Both the position numbers and the translations under genes were made by a program. 5,273 nt of DNA from Gemmatimonadaceae bacterium. GTDB taxonomy: Bacteria > Gemmatimonadota > Gemmatimonadetes > Gemmatimonadales > Gemmatimonadaceae. The notes below the pieces were generated by a model that worked only from the letters and a program-made list of their open reading frames with translations, did no database searches and was not told the DNA's origin. Positions 1 through 5,273 of the stretch are shown in pieces. Numbering within the stretch: the first letter of the stretch is position 1; the number at the start of each line of letters is the position of its first letter. The DNA lies in the NCBI GenBank assembly GCA_013813605.1, contig JACCRL010000094.1, forward strand, positions 1-5,273. Direction: 5' to 3'.

Positions 1-414
1 GATGCGGCGAACGTCACCGACAGCGCGGGCGGAGCGATCGCGGCAACCAAGGGGACCGCGTCGCAGGTGCGCGAGTTCGGCAAGATGATGATGCGCGATC
101 ACCACGCGATGCGGGAGCAGGGAGAGCGGCTCGCGAAAAAGCTGAGCATCGTGCCGACGCCGCCGCCGGGCGATGCGACACAGGCGGACGGGCAGAAGGC
201 GCTCGCGCTCTTCAACACGACGGCGAAGGGAAAGGACTTCGACCGCGCCTACATCGACCACCAGGTAAACGACCACAAGAAGGTGCTCGCATTCGCCACA
301 AGCGCGATGGTTGCCGCACAGAGCACCGAGCTGAAGAACATGCTGCAGAAGGTGGCGCCGATCGTGCTGGCGCACCTCGACAAGGTGCAGGCGATTCAGC
401 AGTCGATGAAATAG
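1..414 (+). CDS. DUF4142 family protein, C-terminal part (5' end outside window)
   Basis: The reading frame is open from base 1 to a TAG stop at 412-414, giving 137 visible residues; the true start lies upstream. The visible part covers most of a DUF4142 domain, an all-helical, ferritin-like fold usually found in exported or periplasmic proteins of unknown function. Diagnostic features are the helix ending in FGKMMMRDHHAM (compare the family's 'A..mv.DH' signature), the second hallmark AYIDHQVNDHKKVL in the middle, and the closing helix with P-x-x-x-x-H before the end. The paired D-H motifs in two helices are the family's recurring feature; whether they bind a metal is not established. A GTG at 67 could be mistaken for the start, but in-frame family-like sequence continues upstream of it, so the gene is truncated by the window edge. 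A signal peptide would be expected upstream but is not visible. The HAD gene follows after two bases. Confidence 0.85.
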   Translation, partial: DAANVTDSAGGAIAATKGTASQVREFGKMMMRDHHAMREQGERLAKKLSIVPTPPPGDATQADGQKALALFNTTAKGKDFDRAYIDHQVNDHKKVLAFATSAMVAAQSTELKNMLQKVAPIVLAHLDKVQAIQQSMK

Positions 415-416
415 GA

Positions 417-1082
417 GTGCTGAAAGGCGTAATCTTCGACATCGACGGCACGCTCGTAGACAGCAACGACGCCCACGCTCACGCGTGGGTAGAGACGTTC
501 GCCGAGGGCGGGTATCAGGTGGCGTTCGACGTGGTGAGGCGGATGATCGGGATGGGCGGCGACAAGCTGATGCCGGCCTGCATCGGCATCGAGGAAGACA
601 GCAAGGAAGGGAAGAAGCTGTCGGAGCGTCGCGGAGAGCTGTTCAAGGACGACTATCTGCCCAAGTTAAAATCCCTCCCGGGATCGCGAGCCCTTCTGCA
701 ACGGATCCGGAAGGACGGATTGAAGACAGTCGTTGCCACGTCAGCGAGCGACGAAGACCTGAAGGGATTGTTGAAGGCTGCCGAGGTACTGGATCTCATG
801 CAGGACGCGGCAACGTCGAGCGATGCGGAAAATTCAAAGCCCGATCCGGATATCGTGGTTGCCGCGATCAGGAAGATTGGACTCGCTCGCGCGTCGCTGG
901 TAATGATCGGCGACACTCCCTACGATATCGAGGCAGCCCAGCAGGCCGGCGTCCGGATAATCGGTTTCAGGTCGGGTGGGTGGACCGATAGTGAGCTGTC
1001 CGGAGCGACGGCAGTATACGATGGGCCGGCTGACCTGGAGAACCGTTACGAGTCGTCGATACTGGCCAAGCATCAGGATTGA
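417..1082 (+). CDS. HAD-superfamily phosphatase (phosphoglycolate phosphatase / beta-phosphoglucomutase-like)
   Basis: A complete 221-residue hydrolase of HAD subfamily IA. Motif I is FDIDGT at residues 7-12, with D8 the expected phospho-accepting nucleophile and D10 the general acid/base. An alpha-helical C1 cap occupies about residues 15-85. Motif II is the S/T-rich strand end VVATSAS (T108/S109), motif III is K141 in NSKPDPD, and motif IV is GDTPYD with D166 and D170 expected to bind Mg2+. All catalytic positions are present, so it should be an active cytoplasmic phosphatase or phosphomutase on a small phosphorylated metabolite. Length and motif spacing fit Gph-like and beta-PGM-like enzymes; the substrate cannot be told from sequence, so no gene symbol is given. 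The start is GTG at 417, because motif I begins seven residues later and no upstream start exists in frame before the preceding gene. An AGGAG (413-417) abuts this GTG, too close for a normal ribosome site, so translation is probably coupled to the DUF4142 gene ending at 414. Confidence 0.93.
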   Translation: MLKGVIFDIDGTLVDSNDAHAHAWVETFAEGGYQVAFDVVRRMIGMGGDKLMPACIGIEEDSKEGKKLSERRGELFKDDYLPKLKSLPGSRALLQRIRKDGLKTVVATSASDEDLKGLLKAAEVLDLMQDAATSSDAENSKPDPDIVVAAIRKIGLARASLVMIGDTPYDIEAAQQAGVRIIGFRSGGWTDSELSGATAVYDGPADLENRYESSILAKHQD

Positions 1083-1162
1083 TGGCCGAGGGCCGCCGCT
1101 TCCGCCCTGAAAAGCGGAATACTATATAGATAGCGTCGACCCATTTCTCACAGCCGCCCATC
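1083..1162 (+). promoter_or_regulatory. Intergenic region with possible promoter for the propeller gene
   Basis: This 80-base gap is the longest non-coding stretch in the window. An A/T-rich island, ATACTATATAGATAG at 1119-1133, stands out from the G/C-rich surroundings and offers several imperfect -10 candidates (TACTAT at 1120-1125, TATATA at 1123-1128, TATAGA at 1125-1130). No good -35 box sits at the right distance; TTCCGC at 1100-1105 is only a partial match. A small hairpin can form from TTCCGC (1100-1105) and GCGGAA (1114-1119), with an 8-base loop. It has no following T-run, so it is at best a weak or Rho-assisted end for the HAD transcript. A promoter is inferred from composition and position, between two functionally unrelated genes, and not from a strong consensus. 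No Shine-Dalgarno sequence precedes the ATG at 1163. Confidence 0.3.
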
Positions 1163-1240
1163 ATGAGATTCCGTCCCAGCCCCGCTGCCTTCGCGAGTCT
1201 AGCCGCCGCATTTCTGACGATCGCCCAGAGTGTCGACGCG
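1163..1240 (+). other. Signal peptide coding segment of the propeller protein
   Basis: Residues 1-26 have a short basic n-region (MRFR), a hydrophobic Ala/Leu/Phe-rich core at about residues 8-22, and a V-x-A motif giving predicted signal peptidase I cleavage between A26 and Q27. There is no cysteine at +1, so it is not a lipoprotein, and no twin arginine, so Sec export is expected. A Pro/Ala-rich stretch (RPAPPRSAP) follows as a linker to the propeller. Exact cleavage is inferred by eye. Confidence 0.8.
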
Positions 1241-4200
1241 CAACGACCGGCCCCACCACGCTCGGCACCCGTCGCCTTCGACGCCGATTCGGCGAGACTC
1301 GCCGAGCTTCCGTGGCGGTCCATCGGGCCTGCGGTGACGAGCGGCCGCGTGGTTGACTTTGCGGTGCCTGAAGGACCGCGTGATCGCATCGGCGACCGAA
1401 TGGGCGACCTCTTCTACGTCGCATCCGCCTCGGGCGGAGTGTGGAAGACGGTTAATGCCGGTACTACTTATGAGCCAATCTTCGACAAGCAGGGCGCCGC
1501 CTCGATCGGCGACATCGCCGTCGCACCGACCAACCCCGACATCCTCTGGGTCGGCACCGGCGAAGCGAACAACCAGCGCAGCTCGTCGTGGGGCGACGGC
1601 GTGTACAAATCCGAGAACGGCGGACGCACCTGGACGCACATGGGTCTCCGCCGCTCCGAGCATATCGGACGCATCATCATCCATCCGGCGAATCCGCAGG
1701 TCGTCTTCGTCGCGTCACCCGGCCCGCTCTGGGGACCGGGCGGCGACCGCGGCCTCTTCAAGACCGTCAACGGCGGACGTACCTGGCGAAACGTCAAGAA
1801 CATTGATCAGCACACCGGCTTTACCGATGTGATCTTCGATCCGCGCGACCCAAACGTGATCTACGCCGCGTCGTACCAGCGCGAGCGACGTCCCTACACC
1901 TTCGTCGGCGGCGGACCGGGGAGCGGCATCTGGAAGAGCACCGATGGCGGCGAGAGCTGGACGCGGCTCAGCGAAGGACTGCCCAAGGTTGACGTCGGCC
2001 GCATCGGCCTCGACGTCAGCCGCTCCAGCCCGAACGTCGTCTATGCGACGATTGAAACCAAGGTCACCACCGCCGCTGCAGCCACCGGACTGACCGAAGG
2101 CAGCATCTACCGCTCCGATGATTACGGCGCGAGCTGGCAGCGCATGGGTGCCGGTAGCTCCTTCGCCTGGTACATGGGCCAGATTCGCGTTGATCCCAGC
2201 AACGCCGACCGCATCTACTTCCTCGGCGTACCGCTCCAGACATCTTCCGACGGCGGCAGGACGTTCCGCACCATCGCCACGGAATCGCACGTCGACCACC
2301 ACGGGATGTGGATCAATCCGAACAACCCGGACCATTTCATCCTTGGGAACGACGGCGGCGTGTACATCACGCACGACCGTGGTCGCACCGTCGATTTCTC
2401 GCCGAACCTTCCCATCGCGCAGTACTACGCCATCGGCGCAGACCTGCGCGAGCCCTATTACTACGTGTACGGCGGACTGCAGGACAACAACAGCTGGGCT
2501 GGTCCCAGCCAGACGCGCAACGTCAACGGCATCACCAACTCCGACTGGTTCGCGACGACCGGCGGCGACGGATTCTACGCGGTGATCGATCCAACCGACC
2601 CGAACGTCGTCTACGGCGAGTCGCAGGGTGGAGACATCGTCCGCTACGATGTGCGCACCGGCGAGCGAAAGACCATCAAGCCGCAGCCGAAGTTCGGCGG
2701 CAAGCGCTATCGCTGGAACTGGAGCGCGCCGATCGTCATCTCGAACTACGATCACAAGACGCTGTACTTCGGCGCCAACCATCTCTTCAAGAGCACCACC
2801 CGGGGCGACAGCTGGGTCACGCTCGGCCCCGACCTTACCCGCCAGCGCAACCGCGACAGCCTGCTGGTAATGGGAAAGAAGTGGCCCCGTGATGCGGTCG
2901 CTCGCCATTCGGGAACCGCCGAGTACGGCAACATCAGCACGATCGACGAATCGGCGATGCGGCGCGGGCTTATCTATGTGGGCACCGACGACGGCGTCAT
3001 CTCGGTTACACGCGATGACGGCGCAACGTGGCAGCGGATGCAGCGGTTCCCCGGCGTGCCCGACGAGACCTACATCAGCAGGGTGGTCGCGTCGCGCGCC
3101 GCGGAAGGGACTGTCTACGCAACGCTCGACAACCACCGCAACAACGACTTCAAGCCGTACGTGCTGAAGAGCACCAACTACGGATCGAGCTGGACTTCCA
3201 TCGCCTCGAACCTGCCCGCGGGCGGCTCGGTACAGGTGATACGCGAACACCCGCGCAATCCAAACCTCCTCTTCGTCGGCACCGAGTTCGGCGCCTTCTA
3301 CTCGGCCAACGGCGGCCGCTCCTGGACGCAGCTCAAGTACAACCTGCCGACCGTGGCGGTGCACGACATCGTCATCCATCCGCGCGAGAACGATCTCATC
3401 ATCGGTACACACGGCCGCGGCATTTACATCATCGATGACATCACGCCGCTCGAGCGTCTCGCCGAAGCATCGGCAAGCGCGGCGTATCTCTTTCCGGTGA
3501 AGGCTGCGACTCAGTACAACCCTAACGCGTCAATACCCGGAGGACTGCGCGGCGCTGGCGCGCTCGGTGACAAGCAGTACGCTGCACCCAACCCGGCGTT
3601 CGGCACCGCAATCACGTACTTCCTGCGTGACTCTCTGCCGCGCGGCGGCGACGTGACGCTGGCGATTCACGACGCCGCTGGGAATCGCGTGCGCGAGCTC
3701 ACGGCGAACAAGAAGCCAGGGATGCACCGCGTGACGTGGGACCTCCGCACCGCTCCGCCTTACACGCCCACGCGTCCGGCCGGCCAGGCGCTGGTCGGAC
3801 AGGGTGGTGGCCGCGGCGCCGAGCTCACCGGACCCTTCGTTCTTCCGGGCCGCTACACCGCGCGACTGACGATGAAGGGCGCAGGCGGAGCGTCCTCGGT
3901 AAAGGAAGTTCCGGTCGAGGTGCGCGCCGATCCGCTCGTGCAGCTGAGCGCGGCCGAGTACCGCGCACTGTATGACATGCGTGCGGGAGTGGTTCGGATG
4001 CAGGCGACCGTCCAGGCAGCGGTGCGGACGGCCGAACAGCTGCGGGACCAGGCCGTAGATGCAAAGGGCGCGATCAGGAGCGGGAGTGGCCCCGACACAC
4101 TGACGAAGCAGACGGAGGCGATCGAGAAGGAAGTGAACGATGTGCTGCGCAAGATCCGTGGCGCGCCGGCAACCGAGGCCTCGGCCGACGACAGGCAGCT

Positions 4201-4435
4201 CGAGGAGCCGTCGATTCAGGAGCGCGTGAACAGCGTCGCTTCTCAGATCGGCAACGTCACATCGCCGGCGACACAGCTGCAGCGCGAGACACTGGAGCTG
4301 GCGATGGCGGACTTGCGGCGCGAGACTGGACGCCTCAATGCGCTGCTCGCAGGGCGCGTGCCGGCGCTCAACTCCGGCCTCGACGCAGAGGGAATTCCGT
4401 GGACGATCGGCCGACCGATCAACATCACGCGCTGA
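1163..4435 (+). CDS. Secreted Asp-box (BNR/Vps10-like) beta-propeller protein with FlgD-like and helical C-terminal domains
   Basis: A complete 1,090-residue exported protein, of the kind usually annotated 'glycosyl hydrolase' or 'WD40/YVTN/BNR-like repeat protein'. Residues 1-26 form a signal peptide (basic MRFR, Ala-rich core, probable cut VDA|Q). Residues ~45-760 are beta-propeller, with repeated strands of the P-N-x-x-Y-x-G type and about eleven Asp-box turns (S/T-x-D/N-x-G-x-T/S-W), as in sortilin/Vps10, sialidases and GH74. A His/Asp cluster (E374, H376, D378, H379, H380) followed by GNDGG (395-399) and GGLQDNN (437-443) is a conserved family feature and may mark the functional cleft. 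Residues ~815-922 resemble a FlgD-type Ig domain with a Gly/Pro-rich insert, and ~925-1065 are helical. There is no membrane anchor, lipobox or obvious C-terminal sorting domain, so a periplasmic or secreted location is inferred. The enzymatic function is not established. ATG 1163 is chosen because the next ATG, at residue 80, would remove the signal peptide. Confidence 0.93.
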   Translation: MRFRPSPAAFASLAAAFLTIAQSVDAQRPAPPRSAPVAFDADSARLAELPWRSIGPAVTSGRVVDFAVPEGPRDRIGDRMGDLFYVASASGGVWKTVNAGTTYEPIFDKQGAASIGDIAVAPTNPDILWVGTGEANNQRSSSWGDGVYKSENGGRTWTHMGLRRSEHIGRIIIHPANPQVVFVASPGPLWGPGGDRGLFKTVNGGRTWRNVKNIDQHTGFTDVIFDPRDPNVIYAASYQRERRPYTFVGGGPGSGIWKSTDGGESWTRLSEGLPKVDVGRIGLDVSRSSPNVVYATIETKVTTAAAATGLTEGSIYRSDDYGASWQRMGAGSSFAWYMGQIRVDPSNADRIYFLGVPLQTSSDGGRTFRTIATESHVDHHGMWINPNNPDHFILGNDGGVYITHDRGRTVDFSPNLPIAQYYAIGADLREPYYYVYGGLQDNNSWAGPSQTRNVNGITNSDWFATTGGDGFYAVIDPTDPNVVYGESQGGDIVRYDVRTGERKTIKPQPKFGGKRYRWNWSAPIVISNYDHKTLYFGANHLFKSTTRGDSWVTLGPDLTRQRNRDSLLVMGKKWPRDAVARHSGTAEYGNISTIDESAMRRGLIYVGTDDGVISVTRDDGATWQRMQRFPGVPDETYISRVVASRAAEGTVYATLDNHRNNDFKPYVLKSTNYGSSWTSIASNLPAGGSVQVIREHPRNPNLLFVGTEFGAFYSANGGRSWTQLKYNLPTVAVHDIVIHPRENDLIIGTHGRGIYIIDDITPLERLAEASASAAYLFPVKAATQYNPNASIPGGLRGAGALGDKQYAAPNPAFGTAITYFLRDSLPRGGDVTLAIHDAAGNRVRELTANKKPGMHRVTWDLRTAPPYTPTRPAGQALVGQGGGRGAELTGPFVLPGRYTARLTMKGAGGASSVKEVPVEVRADPLVQLSAAEYRALYDMRAGVVRMQATVQAAVRTAEQLRDQAVDAKGAIRSGSGPDTLTKQTEAIEKEVNDVLRKIRGAPATEASADDRQLEEPSIQERVNSVASQIGNVTSPATQLQRETLELAMADLRRETGRLNALLAGRVPALNSGLDAEGIPWTIGRPINITR
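1403..3421 (+). repeat. Protein-level propeller blade and Asp-box repeats
   Basis: Two interleaved repeat motifs run through this part of the propeller protein. Blade strands of the type P-N-V-V-Y-x-G begin near residues 81, 125, 178, 230, 290, 348, 389, 432, 480, 531, 601, 648, 700 and 742. Asp-box turns lie at residues 96, 150, 201, 259, 318, 361, 403 (degenerate), 544, 616, 670 and 714. Asp boxes are structural turns between strands of a blade, not catalytic sites. Some similarity persists at DNA level: CCCGAACGTCGTCTA occurs at about 2029 and again at about 2599, and AACGGCGGACG precedes two of the early boxes. Spacing is irregular, which indicates old blade duplication with loop insertions rather than a recent tandem repeat. 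Confidence 0.75.
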
Positions 4436-4457
4436 GAGATGACCTGACCGCCGCCGC

Positions 4458-4934
4458 ATGACGGATCTTCTGCGCCGGATGTTCGATCACGTCGCGTGGG
4501 CGGACCGGAGCGTCCTCGCGAGCCTGCGCGTGGCGCATGGCGTCGATGCGAAAGCGCTCGAGCTCCTCTCGCACGTTCTTGGTGCCGAGCACGTGTGGCT
4601 TTCGCGGATCGCTGGGAGAACGGCCACGGTTACGGTCTGGCCGGCGTTGTCGCTCGACGAGTGCGAGCGGCTGGCGGATGAAAATGCGGCCGAATTCACC
4701 GCGCTCCTGGACGGGGCAAGTGCGGAGCCTCTCGAACGGGGAGTCACGTACCGGAACAGCGCGGGCGACGAATTCACATCGCCGGTTCGGGACATTCTTA
4801 CCCACGTCGCGCTTCACGGGAGCTATCACCGCGGCCAAATCGCCGCGCTGGTGCGAGCCGCCGGGGCGAAGCCCGCTTCGACCGACTTCATCGCGTTTTC
4901 ACGCGGAGCGCCCGCCGCTACGAGGCGACCGTAG
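4458..4934 (+). CDS. DinB-family (DUF664-like) four-helix metalloprotein
   Basis: A complete 158-residue protein of the DinB / YfiT-like four-helix bundle superfamily. The N-terminus (MFDHVAWADRSVL) is the typical first helix 'n..aNrrll'. Helix two carries H39 in LLSHVLGAEHVWL, and the C-terminal hallmark helix is HVALHGSYHRGQIAAL, with H120 and H124. Together H39, H120 and H124 match the family's metal-binding histidine triad. The closing STDFIAFSRG matches the usual 'P.tDfi.f.r' ending. In characterised relatives the triad binds a divalent metal, and some members are thiol-dependent S-transferases (bacillithiol- or mycothiol-linked); the reaction here is unknown. The protein should be cytoplasmic. 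ATG 4458 starts 22 bases after the propeller gene and places the first helix correctly, although no Shine-Dalgarno sequence is evident. The six-base gap to the next gene suggests co-transcription with it. Despite the name, the family does not imply a DNA polymerase or a proven damage response. Confidence 0.92.
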   Translation: MTDLLRRMFDHVAWADRSVLASLRVAHGVDAKALELLSHVLGAEHVWLSRIAGRTATVTVWPALSLDECERLADENAAEFTALLDGASAEPLERGVTYRNSAGDEFTSPVRDILTHVALHGSYHRGQIAALVRAAGAKPASTDFIAFSRGAPAATRRP

Positions 4935-4940
4935 ATATAA

Positions 4941-5273
4941 ATGCGCTACCTGATCCTGGCGAAGGCGGTCGCGGCGATTCACCTCCTGTTCTCGGCATTC
5001 GCCGTCACCGGTGCGTTCGTCGTTCCGTTTTTTCCTTACCTTCTCTGGCCGCACCTCGTCGCAGTCGTGTGGTCGGTCGGGACACTCGCATTCGACTGGG
5101 GTTGCCCGCTAACTCCCTGGGAGAAGCGCCTGACTGAGCGGGCGGGAAGGGATGCGTACGCCGAGGGCTTCCTCCAGCACTACATTTTCCGCACACAGCG
5201 TTCGCCGGCCGACTCACGCCGCATGCACATCCACATGGCGATCGCGCTGCTGCTGTTCAACGCTGCCGTTTAC
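4941..5273 (+). CDS. DUF2784 family membrane protein, N-terminal part (3' end outside window)
   Basis: An open frame starts at ATG 4941 and runs to the window edge with no stop, giving 111 visible residues. DUF2784 proteins are usually about 120-135 residues, so most of this one is present. Visible features are a first membrane helix (about residues 4-29) containing H14, a second (about 36-53) after the W-P-H motif at 36-38, then the family hallmark C-P-L-T-P-W-E at 55-61, a Y-x-E-G-F-x-x-H-Y segment at 73-81, and the start of a third hydrophobic helix at about 95-111. The Cys, the PLT-x-x-E and the H-Y pair are the residues conserved in the family. It is predicted to be a small inner-membrane protein of unknown function. 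Only six bases separate it from the DinB stop, so the two are probably one transcription unit. No strong ribosome site is seen; GAGG at 4922-4925 is rather distant from the ATG. Confidence 0.88.
   Translation, partial: MRYLILAKAVAAIHLLFSAFAVTGAFVVPFFPYLLWPHLVAVVWSVGTLAFDWGCPLTPWEKRLTERAGRDAYAEGFLQHYIFRTQRSPADSRRMHIHMAIALLLFNAAVY

Noticed and set aside
67..414. GTG at 67 as the true start of the DUF4142 gene
   Set aside because: The frame is open to base 1, and the upstream residues (AANVTDSAGG...) continue a helix that fits the domain, so the gene is cut by the window edge.
485..991. A 168-codon + strand frame within the HAD gene
   Set aside because: It overlaps a gene with all four HAD motifs intact, and its translation is Arg/Gly-rich with no domain-like pattern.
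1100..1119. Hairpin TTCCGC / GCGGAA as a Rho-independent terminator of the HAD gene
   Set aside because: The stem has only six pairs with an eight-base loop, and it is followed by TACTATATAG instead of a T-run. It may be chance in G/C-rich DNA.
1715..3412. A 565-codon open frame on the minus strand inside the propeller gene
   Set aside because: Its codons are in exact register with the sense codons, so it stays open simply because the sense gene almost never uses TTA, CTA or TCA. It is bounded by a sense TCA serine codon at 1715. The protein is repetitive Val/Asp/Arg-rich sequence with no recognisable domain, and the sense frame is certain.
1163..4435. Reading the large gene as a confident glycoside hydrolase or sialidase
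   Set aside because: Asp boxes are structural and occur in non-enzymes. No sialidase Arg triad or GH74 catalytic Asp could be recognised by eye, so only the fold-level call is supported.
3530..4459. A 309-codon minus-strand open frame over the C-terminal part of the propeller gene
   Set aside because: It has the same register effect as the longer antisense frame and is bounded by the sense TCA at 3530. The translation is Arg/Leu/Cys-rich shadow sequence without family features.

Overview
This is a GC-rich stretch of bacterial chromosome with five protein-coding genes, all on the + strand and closely packed. The first gene is cut by the left edge and the last by the right edge. In order they are: the C-terminal part of a DUF4142 (ferritin-like helical) protein, a HAD-superfamily phosphatase, a very large secreted beta-propeller protein with Asp-box (BNR/Vps10-like) repeats, a DinB-family four-helix metalloprotein, and the start of a DUF2784 membrane protein. 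I see no tRNA, rRNA, insertion sequence, CRISPR array, phage gene or attachment site.

Strong G/C at third codon positions, a ~1,090-residue secreted propeller protein of the kind often annotated 'glycosyl hydrolase' or 'WD40/YVTN/BNR-like repeat protein', and adjacent DUF4142 and DinB genes are typical of soil or sediment Gemmatimonadota, with Acidobacteriota as an alternative. This placement is inference from gene content; no marker gene is present.

Layout: bases 1-1082 hold DUF4142 and HAD, separated by only two bases and probably co-translated. Bases 1083-1162 are the largest intergenic gap. It contains an A/T-rich island that may be a promoter and a weak hairpin. Bases 1163-4435 encode the secreted propeller protein. 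After 22 bases comes DinB, and 6 bases further on the DUF2784 gene, so these three could share one transcript.

No clear pathway links the five genes. The HAD and DinB proteins look cytoplasmic, the propeller protein is exported, and DUF2784 is a small inner-membrane protein. The most informative content is in the large protein. It has a recognisable signal peptide, about fourteen blade-like repeat units that divide into 7+7, a His/Asp-rich segment near the junction, a FlgD-like Ig domain and a helical C-terminus. I found nothing that looks like a previously undescribed system; the region is ordinary housekeeping or accessory chromosome with some points worth checking.
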